Source: a bacterium
GTDB taxonomy: Bacteria; Chloroflexota; Dormibacteria; UBA8260; Bog-877
DNA: 28,491 nucleotides
Direction of reading: 5' to 3'
Assembly: GCA_021791345.1 (NCBI GenBank)
Contig: JAJYWT010000210.1
Location: 1 to 28,491, forward strand
In this document: positions 7,699-16,508 of the stretch, piece after piece
Numbering within the stretch: the stretch's first letter is position 1
Layout of the letters: each line of letters starts with the position of its first letter
Program-made: the position numbers and the translations under genes
The notes under the pieces: generated by a model
Database searches by the model: none
Seen by the model: the letters and a program-made list of their open reading frames with translations, nothing else
What the model was told of the DNA's origin: nothing

Positions 7699-8457
7699 TC
7701 AGCCGTCCAGCCAGTCGCCCAGACCGGATGACTCGACCGCGAAGTGGTAGTTACCCGCGCCGACCGTCCGATCCAGGGTGCGCAGGACCGCCTGCGGGTC
7801 GTCATAGGGGCCCGACATGTAGAACGGCTTTCCCATCCACCCGAAGGTGATCGAGAACTCAGAAGGCGGCTCCCCGAGCAGGCGTCGGGCGCTGCGAAAG
7901 TCTGGATGGGGCAGAAAGCCCAGGCTCCTGGCGTAGTGCTCGGCCCCGAAGACCAGCTCCCGGGCGAGGTCGAAGGGGCAGGGGACCGGGGGGGAGTCGA
8001 ACGCCAAGAAAAACCGGCTCAGGAAGGACTCCACCTCATGTTCGTCGAGGACTCTCGGCGGCAGGGCATCCTTGACGCCCAGGCAGTGCACATCGAGCAG
8101 GTAGCCGGCGAACCACCGCTTGTGGCGGTTGTGGTGGGGCGTCAGGACCGCCACCTGCACCAGGCTGCGGCCGATCGGATCCTCGGACTCTAAGCCGGCG
8201 TCCTTCCAGCCCCGGCGGGAGGGCGCCCGGACGGAGCAGCTCCACCCTGGGCTCACCCAGCACTTGGGGTCGCTGGCGGCCGGTTTGGGGCGGGTAGCGG
8301 CCACCTCGTAGAGGGTCTGCGCGACCAGGGAGGGCGCGAGGCCCAGCCGACGCGCGATCGCCTTCGGTGGGACTCCCGCCGCGCGCAGGGTGAGGATCTC
8401 ATCTCGCGCGGTGGCGGAGACCGCACGGTCCCGGCCGCTCTGTCTCACAGACACCAC
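7699..8457 (-). CDS. HTH-domain protein with conserved C-terminal domain of unknown function
   Basis: A 252-residue protein. Residues about 15-50 form a helix-turn-helix of the resolvase/Hin kind (RDEILTLRAAGVPPKAIARRLGL). After a linker, the C-terminal part from about residue 95 has features I associate with an uncharacterised conserved family: RWFAGYLLDVHCLGVKDA, a Phe-rich helix, PFDLARELVFGAEHYARSLGF, and a terminal GKPFYMSGPYDDP. I cannot assign a reaction. The start is GTG 8457 or the adjacent GTG 8454; a -10 box TACACT 7 bases before the latter suggests leaderless translation. Convergent with the magnesium-sensor gene; divergent from the PIG-L deacetylase gene, with a strong hairpin in between. 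Confidence 0.75.
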   Translation of the reverse strand: MVSVRQSGRDRAVSATARDEILTLRAAGVPPKAIARRLGLAPSLVAQTLYEVAATRPKPAASDPKCWVSPGWSCSVRAPSRRGWKDAGLESEDPIGRSLVQVAVLTPHHNRHKRWFAGYLLDVHCLGVKDALPPRVLDEHEVESFLSRFFLAFDSPPVPCPFDLARELVFGAEHYARSLGFLPHPDFRSARRLLGEPPSEFSITFGWMGKPFYMSGPYDDPQAVLRTLDRTVGAGNYHFAVESSGLGDWLDG

Positions 8458-8461
8458 GGGT

Positions 8462-8467
8462 AGTGTA
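8462..8467 (-). promoter_or_regulatory. -10 box TACACT of the HTH gene
   Basis: On the minus strand TACACT is followed by 4 bases and two consecutive GTG codons; the second (8454) is 7 bases away, the spacing of a leaderless transcript. No convincing -35 box is seen and there is no Shine-Dalgarno. Confidence 0.45.
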
Positions 8468-8536
8468 GCTCAGGCGGACCGCCCACCACATGAGGTGTGA
8501 AGAAACTAGCGGCGGTCCCGGGCGGGCCCCTCCTCA

Positions 8537-8593
8537 GACCGCGCGCGGGTGCCTGCCTCCGGAGCTCTACGGCAGGGCGCCCGGCGCGCGGTC
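8537..8593. repeat. long perfect-based hairpin between divergent genes
   Basis: GACCGCGCGC at 8537-8546 is the exact reverse complement of 8584-8593, and inside it CCTGCC 8552-8557 pairs with GGCAGG 8571-8576, with a GGG/CCC pair between them. The whole forms an almost continuous stem of about 20 bp. Both flanking genes point away, so it is not a terminator for either. Confidence 0.6.
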
Positions 8594-8636
8594 CGGGGCT
8601 TGCGCGGATGCCGACCCCGTATCCTGAACTGAGGAC

Positions 8637-9344
8637 ATGAGCGACCTTGATCTGGAGAACTTCGAGCGCGCCCTGGTGATAGTCGCTCACCCCGACGATG
8701 CCGAGTTCGGCAGCGCCGGAACTGTGGCCGGCTGGACTAAGCGCGGGATCCGGGTCGACTACGTGATCTGCACCGACGGGGCCCAGGGATCGGCTGATCC
8801 CGCAGTTCCCGCCGCTGAGCTCAAGGGGATCAGGGAGCGGGAGCAGCGGGACGCGGCGGCGGTGCTGGGAGTCACCGAGGTCACCTTCCTGGGCCACCCC
8901 GACGGGGGCCTGGTCGCCGACCTCGCGCTCCGCCGCGACCTCACCCGGGAGATCCGCAGGTCCCGCCCGGACGTGGTCATCTGCCAGAACGCCGTCCGCC
9001 ACTACGGCAACCTCGGGGGCAACCACCCCGACCACCTGGCCGCGGGCCAGGCCGCCATCGAGGCGATCTACCCGTTCGCCCGCAACCCCTACGCCTTTCC
9101 CGAGCTGCTGGAGGAGGGGCTGGAGCCGCACGTGGTGCGCGAGGTGCTGGTCACCGGCACCCCCGACCCCGACCACTTCGTGGACGTCACCGCGACCCTC
9201 GACAAGAAGCTGGAGGCGCTGCGGTGCCATCGCAGCCAGCACCGCCAGGACCCCGCCGAGCGGGTGACCGCCCGCTTGGCGGAGGCCGGCCGGGCGCACG
9301 GGCTGGAGTACGCGGAATCGTTCCGGCGGGTCTCGTCCTGGTAG
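8637..9344 (+). CDS. PIG-L / LmbE-family zinc-dependent deacetylase
   Basis: A 235-residue member of the family that removes acetyl groups from N-acetylglucosaminyl compounds (MshB, BshB and PIG-L type). The zinc motif AHPDDAE is at residues 17-23 (His18, Asp20, Asp21) and the third ligand motif HPDH at 130-133. The substrate is not determined; roles in low-molecular-weight thiol synthesis or sugar modification are both possible. ATG 8637 is preceded by GAGG only two bases away, so start selection is a little uncertain, but homology begins at about residue 10. The TAG stop shares a base with the GTG of the following dehydrogenase, implying coupled translation. Confidence 0.92.
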   Translation: MSDLDLENFERALVIVAHPDDAEFGSAGTVAGWTKRGIRVDYVICTDGAQGSADPAVPAAELKGIREREQRDAAAVLGVTEVTFLGHPDGGLVADLALRRDLTREIRRSRPDVVICQNAVRHYGNLGGNHPDHLAAGQAAIEAIYPFARNPYAFPELLEEGLEPHVVREVLVTGTPDPDHFVDVTATLDKKLEALRCHRSQHRQDPAERVTARLAEAGRAHGLEYAESFRRVSSW

Positions 9345-10387
9345 TGGACCCCTGCACCATCACCGTGTTGCACGGTGACCAGACCGGCGAGGAGCTGCTC
9401 CACGAGTCGCTGCGGATTCTGGAGTCTCCCCGGATCCGAGGGCGGGTCCGGCTGGAGCACTGTGACCTCAGCCTTCGAGCTCGTCGCGAGTCCCAAAACG
9501 CGGTGGTCCACGAGGCGGCCCGGCTCATGCGAGCCAGCGGGCTGGGGCTCAAGGCCGCGACCGTCACCCCGGAGCAGGCGAGCGATGTGGGCAGCCCCAA
9601 CGCGATCCTGCGGGCCGAGGTCGGCGGCGATGTCATCGTTCGCACCGGCCGCCGCATCCCCGGGGTCGCCCCGCTGGCCGGAGTCCACGCTCCCATCACG
9701 GTGGTGCGGATGGCGGTCGACGACGCCTACGGGGCCCGCGAGTGGCGGGAGGGTGAGGGGGCAGAGGAGCAGGCCTTCAGAACCACCAAGATCAGCCGGG
9801 AGCGCTGCCGTCGGGTGGCCGAATACGCCTTCAGCTATGCGCTCAGGACCGGGGCCCGGGTCTTCGGAGGGCCAAAGTACACCGTCTCCCCAATCTACGA
9901 GGGGATGCTGAAGGAGGAGATGGACGCGGCCGCACGGCGCCATCCCGAGGTGGGTTACGAGCCCCAGCTCATCGACGCAACCTTCGCTCTGGTCCTGACC
10001 CGGGATGATGCCCTGGTCATCCCCACCCTGAACCGGGACGGGGACCTGCTCTCGGACATGGTCCTAGCGCTCTACGGGACCCTGGCGGGCAGCGAGTCAC
10101 TGATGATCGGCTTCGACGACCGGGGGCGCCAGAGCGTGGTGATGGCGGAGGCGCCTCACGGCACCGCCCCCGCCCTGGAGGGGCGCCACATCGCCAACCC
10201 GATGTCCATGATCCTGGCGGTCGCGGCCTTGCTGGAGCAGGCCCCCGACCCCGAGCTGGGAAGCTGCGGCCGGCTGGTGCGCCAGGCGACTCTGACCGCG
10301 TGCGGGGACGGGACCAGGACCGCGGACCTGGGCGGGATGGCCACAACCGAGGAGTTCACCGACGAGGTGCTGCGCCGGCTCGACTGA
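9344..10387 (+). CDS. isocitrate/isopropylmalate-family beta-decarboxylating dehydrogenase
   Basis: A 347-residue member of the family of NAD(P)-dependent hydroxyacid oxidative decarboxylases. Seen are VLHGDQTGEE (variant of GDGIGPE) near the start, Arg-rich substrate segments (RTGRRIPG and VVRMAVDDAYGAREW with the catalytic Tyr), GGPKYTVSPIYEG with the catalytic Lys, NRDGDLLSD with metal-binding Asp residues, and the cofactor loop HGTAPALEGRHIANPMSMI. The usual isopropylmalate and isocitrate signatures around the first Arg cluster are altered, so the substrate may differ from both. The frame is open upstream, but GTG 9344 overlaps the deacetylase stop by one base and fits the start of homology. 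Confidence 0.85.
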   Translation: MDPCTITVLHGDQTGEELLHESLRILESPRIRGRVRLEHCDLSLRARRESQNAVVHEAARLMRASGLGLKAATVTPEQASDVGSPNAILRAEVGGDVIVRTGRRIPGVAPLAGVHAPITVVRMAVDDAYGAREWREGEGAEEQAFRTTKISRERCRRVAEYAFSYALRTGARVFGGPKYTVSPIYEGMLKEEMDAAARRHPEVGYEPQLIDATFALVLTRDDALVIPTLNRDGDLLSDMVLALYGTLAGSESLMIGFDDRGRQSVVMAEAPHGTAPALEGRHIANPMSMILAVAALLEQAPDPELGSCGRLVRQATLTACGDGTRTADLGGMATTEEFTDEVLRRLD

Positions 10388-10422
10388 GCAAGTCGCTTCA
10401 GGGGCCGGCGCGGGTCCGGATC

Positions 10423-10428
10423 TATACT
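10423..10428 (+). promoter_or_regulatory. -10 box TATACT upstream of the zinc-ribbon gene
   Basis: TATACT at 10423-10428 is a near-consensus -10 element in otherwise GC-rich sequence, 17 bases before the ATG at 10446. An AGGT at 10436-10439 could serve as ribosome site. No clear -35 box. It is likely the promoter for the small protein and the cysteine desulfurase behind it. Confidence 0.5.
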
Positions 10429-10445
10429 CGAAACCAGGTATCGAG

Positions 10446-10769
10446 ATGGACATAATCACACTGCTTCGTCAACATGCGGGCGACTATCGCTGCCCGGTCT
10501 GTCGGCGCTCTTTGGCCGATTGCCGGATGCGCCAGCTCACCCACCGTGGCCACCAGTACACGATCGAGGTCACCTGCCGGAAGTGCACCATGGCCTTCGT
10601 GGTGGCGCTGGAGGTCCAGGGCGGGGACGAGGCCGACCTTGCCGACCAGTCGGCCGAGGCGGCTCCCCCGATCTCCACCGATGAACTCCTCGAGGTCCAC
10701 CGGGCGCTGCTCGGCTACCACGGTTCTCTGACCGCGCTGCTGGAGCCGGACCGTGGGCGCGACTCCTGA
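10446..10769 (+). CDS. small zinc-ribbon protein of unknown function
   Basis: A 107-residue protein. Residues 16-19 are CPVC, residues 44-47 are CRKC, and between them lies a His/Arg-containing strand region, so the pattern is a four-Cys zinc ribbon; a further Cys occurs at 26. The C-terminal third is acidic and helical. I do not recognise the family. It lies 18 bases before a class I cysteine desulfurase and shares its promoter, so a part in sulfur transfer or its regulation is suggested by position only. It has no IscU/SufU fold features. Confidence 0.7.
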   Translation: MDIITLLRQHAGDYRCPVCRRSLADCRMRQLTHRGHQYTIEVTCRKCTMAFVVALEVQGGDEADLADQSAEAAPPISTDELLEVHRALLGYHGSLTALLEPDRGRDS

Positions 10770-10787
10770 CCGAGGGCCCCTGAGCCG

Positions 10788-11939
10788 GTGATCTACCTGG
10801 ATCACGCGGCCACCACCAGGGTGCGCCCCGAGGTGCGGGAGGCGATGGCGGCTCCCCTGGACTGGACGTTCGGCAATCCCTCCTCGGTCCACGCCGCCGG
10901 GCGCGCGGCCCGGGCTCTGGTGGACGAGGCTCGCGACCAGCTGGCCGCGGTCCTCGGGTGCCGGGCGCGCGAGGTGGTGTTCACCGGAGGCGGCAGCGAG
11001 GCTGACAACCTGGCGCTGCGCGGGGTGGCCGCAGCCCAAGGCGACGGCGGCCACGTCATCGTCTCCGCAGTGGAGCACGAGGCGGTGCTGGAGACCGCGC
11101 GGGCGCTCGCGGAGCAGGGGTTCCAGGTGAACGAGCTGGAAGTGGACTCGGCCGGGCGGGTCCACCCAAAGACACTGCGGGAGGCGCTGCGGGACAACAC
11201 GGTGCTGGTCTCGGTGATGCTGGCCAACAACGAGGTGGGGACGATCCAGCCCATCCGCGAGCTGGTGGAGGTGGTCCGCGCCAACTCCTCGGCGCTCTTC
11301 CACACCGACGCGACCCAGGCTCTGGGCAAGCTGAGCGTCAAAGTCGATGAGCTGGGGGTGGACCTGCTGACGGTCTCGGGCCACAAGGTGTACGGCCCCA
11401 AGGGGATCGGGGCGCTCTACGTGCGTCAGGGAACTGCGCTCCAGCCCCAGGTGACCGGGGGCGGCCAGGAGCGCACCCGACGCTCCGGCACCGAGAACGT
11501 GCCCGGGATCGTGGGGCTGGGGCTGGCGGCCGAGCTGGCCGACGCCGAACGCCCCGCCGAGTCCGCCCGGCTCGCCGACCTGGCGGCCAGGCTGGAGCAG
11601 GGGATCCGGGACCGGATCCCAGACGCCCAGCCCACCGGGGCAGCCGCTCCGGATCGGCTGCCCAACTTCTGCACCCTCATCTTTCCCCATGTCGAGGGCG
11701 AGCTCCTGCTGCTGCGGCTGGACCGGGCGGGGATCTGCGCCTCCTCTGGATCCGCCTGCACCAGCGGCTCTTTGGCCCCGTCCCACGTCCTGCTGGCGAT
11801 GGGATTCGACCCCGCCGTTGCCATGGGCCATCTCCGCCTGACCCTGGGACGGGAGACGACCACCGAGGAGGTGGACCGGGCCGCCGAGATCGTGGCCCGG
11901 GAGGTGGCGGCGCTGCGGGGGGCCGCCCTGGCGGTGTGA
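10788..11939 (+). CDS. class I cysteine desulfurase (NifS/IscS type)
   Basis: A 383-residue pyridoxal-phosphate enzyme that converts cysteine to alanine and holds the sulfur as a persulfide for Fe-S clusters or thio-modified RNA. The N-terminus IYLDHAATT is typical; His97 (AVEHEAV) stacks on the cofactor, Lys200 in SGHKVYGPKG forms the Schiff base, and Cys324 in SSGSACTSG lies on the long mobile loop of group I enzymes. The start is GTG 10788, 18 bases after the zinc-ribbon stop. It precedes the Rrf2-SufCBD-Rieske-SufS genes, so two different desulfurase classes sit in one locus. A tRNA thiolation role is possible, but no mnmA follows. Confidence 0.93.
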   Translation: MIYLDHAATTRVRPEVREAMAAPLDWTFGNPSSVHAAGRAARALVDEARDQLAAVLGCRAREVVFTGGGSEADNLALRGVAAAQGDGGHVIVSAVEHEAVLETARALAEQGFQVNELEVDSAGRVHPKTLREALRDNTVLVSVMLANNEVGTIQPIRELVEVVRANSSALFHTDATQALGKLSVKVDELGVDLLTVSGHKVYGPKGIGALYVRQGTALQPQVTGGGQERTRRSGTENVPGIVGLGLAAELADAERPAESARLADLAARLEQGIRDRIPDAQPTGAAAPDRLPNFCTLIFPHVEGELLLLRLDRAGICASSGSACTSGSLAPSHVLLAMGFDPAVAMGHLRLTLGRETTTEEVDRAAEIVAREVAALRGAALAV

Positions 11940-12010
11940 GAGCGGCCGGTGAGGTGCCGGGGGGCCCCGCCCGGACCGGGGTCCACGGCAGTCCCGCCTT
12001 CGTCCACCGA

Positions 12011-12047
12011 TGGGGAGCCCCCCACCGGGCCGCGCTGTGCCTAAAAT
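12011..12047 (+). promoter_or_regulatory. Rrf2-gene promoter with adjacent palindrome
   Basis: The -10 box TAAAAT (12042-12047) is 6 bases before the ATG at 12054, implying leaderless translation. At 12011-12024 is a small inverted repeat, TGGGG with CCCCA separated by AGCC, overlapping the position of the -35 element. It could be a binding site for the Rrf2 protein itself; this is inference. Confidence 0.45.
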
Positions 12048-12053
12048 GGTGGC

Positions 12054-12569
12054 ATGCCGGTCGGATTTAGCGGGCAGGCTCCCGTGGCGATGCGCATATC
12101 CTCTCGAGCCCATTACGGGCTCCGAATGATGACCGAGCTCGCCAAGGCCCACGGCGGTCCCCCCCTCAGCCTGGCTGAGATCGCCAGGACCGAGCTTTTG
12201 CCGCTGGCGTACCTGGAGCAGCTGGTCGCCCCCCTGCGCAAGGCCGGGCTGGTCGAGGGCACCAGGGGGCTGCACGGCGGGTACCGCCTCAGCCGGCCCC
12301 CCGAGCGGGTGACGGTGCTGGAGATAGTCGAACTGATGGAGGGTCCGGTCGCCCCGGTGGAGTGCCTGGCGGAGGGATACCGCCCGGGCACCTGCCAGCG
12401 CGAGCCGGAATGTCTTAGCCGGCCGCTCTGGGGCCGGCTGCAACAGGCGGTCAAGCAGGTGCTGGGCGGGACCACGCTTAGGGACCTGCTGCTGGACCCG
12501 GGTGCCGTGGAGCCGTGGTGCCCCGGCGAGGGGCTCGCCGTCTCGCTCAAGGAGGAAGCTCATGTCTGA
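12054..12569 (+). CDS. Rrf2-family transcriptional regulator with three-Cys cluster motif
   Basis: A 171-residue winged-helix repressor of the IscR/SufR-like Rrf2 family, placed to control the suf genes. The DNA-binding part MRISSRAHYGLRMM through LSLAEIA and GLHGGYRLSRPP is typical. Cys104, Cys114 and Cys120 (spaced x9 and x5) are probable Fe-S ligands; IscR has x5 and x5, so the first gap is longer here. The start at 12054 is supported by a -10 box 6 bases upstream (leaderless), though homology begins at Met13 (12090). The stop overlaps the sufC start by 8 bases, so the two are translated together. Confidence 0.9.
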   Translation: MPVGFSGQAPVAMRISSRAHYGLRMMTELAKAHGGPPLSLAEIARTELLPLAYLEQLVAPLRKAGLVEGTRGLHGGYRLSRPPERVTVLEIVELMEGPVAPVECLAEGYRPGTCQREPECLSRPLWGRLQQAVKQVLGGTTLRDLLLDPGAVEPWCPGEGLAVSLKEEAHV

Positions 12570-13350
12570 GGCCAGCGTGCCCACGCTCTCGATCCGCGAC
12601 CTGAAGGTCGCAGTGGACGGCAAGGAGATCCTGCGGGGGGTGGATTTGGAGGTGCCCAAGGGCCAGGTCCATGCTCTCATGGGCCCGAACGGAGCTGGTA
12701 AGACCAGCCTCGGCTACGCCGTGATGGGGCATCCCAAGTACCAGGTGACCCAGGGCGACATCATCTGGAACGGGGAGAGCGTGCTCGGCCAGCTGCCCGA
12801 GGAGCGCTCCCGCCGGGGGCTGTTCCTGAGCCTGCAGTACCCGACCGCCATCCCCGGGGTCACCACCACCAACTTCCTGCGCGCGGCCCTCAAGGGCCAG
12901 GGCAAGGAGCTGCCGGCGCGCGACTTCCTCAAGCTGATCCGGGAGGAGGTCGCGGCGTTGAAGATGGATCAGTCGTTCATGTCCCGCTACATCAACGACA
13001 ACTTCTCCGGGGGCGAGAAGAAGCGCATGGAGATCGTCCAGATGGCGGTCCTCAAGCCGGAGATGGCGATCCTCGACGAGACCGACAGCGGCTTGGACGT
13101 GGACGCCCTGCGCACCGTAGCCGAGGGGGTGAACCGGGTCCGCCAGGACGGGATGGGGGTCCTGATCATCACCCACTACCAGCGCATCCTCGACTACATC
13201 ACCCCGGACCGGGTGCACGTGATGGCGGCGGGCCGGATCATCGCCTCCGGCGGCGCCGAGCTGGTCAAGCAGATCGAGGAGTCGGGCTACGACCCGATGC
13301 TGCAGCAGGCCGGGATCGAGGCCGAGGCGGCCGCCGCGGCCGCGGTCTAG
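12562..13350 (+). CDS. sufC: Fe-S cluster assembly ATPase SufC
   Basis: A 262-residue ABC-type ATPase that powers the SufBCD scaffold in the cytoplasm. Walker A is GPNGAGKTS at residues 41-49, the Q-loop is in LSLQYP, the ABC signature is FSGGEKKR, Walker B is [12 protein letters not shown] and the switch His is in IITHYQ. All are intact. ATG 12562 has GGAGG (12551-12555) six bases before it and overlaps the end of the Rrf2 gene; the frame extends further upstream but that is not SufC. The extreme C-terminus is an Ala/Glu run. sufB follows after 56 bases. Confidence 0.96.
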   Translation: MSEASVPTLSIRDLKVAVDGKEILRGVDLEVPKGQVHALMGPNGAGKTSLGYAVMGHPKYQVTQGDIIWNGESVLGQLPEERSRRGLFLSLQYPTAIPGVTTTNFLRAALKGQGKELPARDFLKLIREEVAALKMDQSFMSRYINDNFSGGEKKRMEIVQMAVLKPEMAILDETDSGLDVDALRTVAEGVNRVRQDGMGVLIITHYQRILDYITPDRVHVMAAGRIIASGGAELVKQIEESGYDPMLQQAGIEAEAAAAAAV

Positions 13351-13406
13351 AATACCTAGTAGATGAGTCGGATTTTCCCCTCGGTGGGGTTGAGAGGCAA
13401 GCCGAT

Positions 13407-14807
<1,401 letters not shown>

Positions 14808-14853
14808 GGGGCGAAGGCCACTGTCGGCGGCCGACTGTGGTTCGGGCACCTCG

Positions 14854-16185
14854 GTGAGCGATCTCTTGGGGCTTCGGCCCCTGACCAAGGACTCGACCCC
14901 TCTGGCGGAGCTGCCGGGTGGCGACCCCGAGTTCGTGCGCAGCCTGCGGGAGGCGGCCGGGGCGGCCTACCGCGAGGCGCCCTGGCCCTCCTCGTCCAGG
15001 GATGAGGATTGGCGGCGCACACCGCAGATCGACAAGCTGGATCCTTCGGCCTACGCGGTTCCTTCGGCCTCCAGCCCCTCGCTGTCCGAGGAGCTGCGTC
15101 GGCTGATCGACGAGGCGCGGGCGCTCTCTCTGGGACGGACCCTGGTGACGGACCAGGGCGGCAACGTCGGGGCTGGACCGGGCTCGGCGGAGGCGATGGC
15201 GCTGGCCGAAGGGCTGCGGCGGGATCCCGCCTACTGGGAGCCGGTCCTGGGGCGGATCGCAAACCCCGGGCTGCGCAAGTTCGTCTCTTTGAACACCGCG
15301 CTCATGCGGGGCGGGGCGGCCATCCGGATCCCCCGGGGGGTGGCGGCGGAGCCGGTGCGCCTGATCAACCACGTCGACTCCGGAGCGGCCTCCTTTCCAC
15401 GAGCGGTGGTAGTGCTCGAGGAGGGTGCGAGCCTCACCCTGGTGGAGCAGTGGAGCTCCCCCGACCAGGACCAGAGCTTGCTCGCGCCGGTCGTGGAGGT
15501 CCGGCTGGAGCAGGGAGCACGCCTCACCCATGTGGTCGAGCAACGCTGCGGCGATCGCAGCGTTGTGCAGTCGACCGTGAGGGTCCAGCTGGGAGCCGAT
15601 GCCCACTACGACCTGCGCTGGGTGCTGGTCGGCGGGCGCTGGCAGAAGAGCTATTTCGATGTCGAGATGCTGGGCGAGGGCTCGGAGTCGAAGGCGACCG
15701 GGCTCTGCATCGGCCGCCGCGACCAGCACTTCGACGTGCAGACGCTGCAGGACCACGTGGCCCGGGGCGCGATCAGCGACCTCCTCTACCGGGTCGCGGT
15801 GGCGGAGAGCTCCCGCTCGGTCTTCGCGGGGCTGATCCGAGTCGAAGAGGGCGCCCAGAAGACCAACGCCTACGTGCAGAACCGCAACCTGCTGCTGAGC
15901 CCCAAGGCCAAGGCGGACAGCAACCCCACCCTGGAGATCCTGGCCAACGACGTCCGCTGCACCCACGGCTCCACCGCGGGCCGGATCGACGACAACCAGC
16001 TCTTCTACTGCGAATCGAGGGGTATCCCCAGAGAGCAGGCGAGGCGCCTGGTGGTTGAGGGTTTCTTCGCCGACGTGGTCGACTCCTTTCCCGAGGGTCC
16101 GATCCGGGAGTCGGCGGACGCGGCGGTCCAGGAAGCGCTGGCGGAGCTGGCCGACTCCGGTGCGCTGGCGGCCGGCCCGGGCTGA
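14854..16185 (+). CDS. sufD: Fe-S cluster assembly protein SufD
   Basis: A 443-residue partner of SufB in the scaffold. The region from about residue 135 to the end is a beta-helix core with the conserved His371 in VRCTHGSTAG (equal to E. coli His360, used in iron acquisition) and the C-terminal NQLFYCESRGI motif. The N-terminal 130 residues are helical and variable. Start GTG 14854 lies 46 bases after sufB; no good Shine-Dalgarno is seen. The stop TGA shares a base with the ATG of the Rieske gene. Confidence 0.93.
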   Translation: MSDLLGLRPLTKDSTPLAELPGGDPEFVRSLREAAGAAYREAPWPSSSRDEDWRRTPQIDKLDPSAYAVPSASSPSLSEELRRLIDEARALSLGRTLVTDQGGNVGAGPGSAEAMALAEGLRRDPAYWEPVLGRIANPGLRKFVSLNTALMRGGAAIRIPRGVAAEPVRLINHVDSGAASFPRAVVVLEEGASLTLVEQWSSPDQDQSLLAPVVEVRLEQGARLTHVVEQRCGDRSVVQSTVRVQLGADAHYDLRWVLVGGRWQKSYFDVEMLGEGSESKATGLCIGRRDQHFDVQTLQDHVARGAISDLLYRVAVAESSRSVFAGLIRVEEGAQKTNAYVQNRNLLLSPKAKADSNPTLEILANDVRCTHGSTAGRIDDNQLFYCESRGIPREQARRLVVEGFFADVVDSFPEGPIRESADAAVQEALAELADSGALAAGPG

Positions 16186-16508
16186 TGGAGGAATGGATCA
16201 GGATCTGCCCCGCGGAGGCGATCCCGGAGGGTCATGCCGCGCGGGTGGAGGTGGGCGACCTGCCCATCGCCCTGTTCAACGTGGGCGGGGAGTATCACTG
16301 TCTGGACGACACCTGCAGCCACGCTCTGGCCTCGCTGTCGGAGGGCGAGCTGCATGAGGATCTCTGCACCGTGGAGTGCCCGTTGCACGGCAGCCAGTTC
16401 GACCTGCGCTCGGGCGATCCGGTCTCCTTCCCGGCGGTGGAGCCGGTGAGGGTGCATCCGGTGGAGGTGCGCGACGGTGAGCTCTGGGTGAGCCTGGAGG
16501 AGGAGTGA
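16185..16508 (+). CDS. Rieske-type [2Fe-2S] ferredoxin of the suf operon
   Basis: A 107-residue soluble Rieske ferredoxin, an electron carrier. Cluster ligands are Cys44 and His46 in TCSHALASL and Cys65 and His68 in CPLHGSQF, an ordinary non-haem dioxygenase-type Rieske fold. It overlaps sufD by one base at the start and sufS by four at the end, so it is a core member of the operon and may supply electrons during cluster assembly. That role is inferred from position. Confidence 0.93.
   Translation: MEEWIRICPAEAIPEGHAARVEVGDLPIALFNVGGEYHCLDDTCSHALASLSEGELHEDLCTVECPLHGSQFDLRSGDPVSFPAVEPVRVHPVEVRDGELWVSLEEE

Noticed and set aside
10422..12680. 752-residue minus-strand open frame opposite the cysteine desulfurase and rrf2
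   Set aside because: His/Gly/Arg/Gln-rich shadow frame opposite several recognisable genes.
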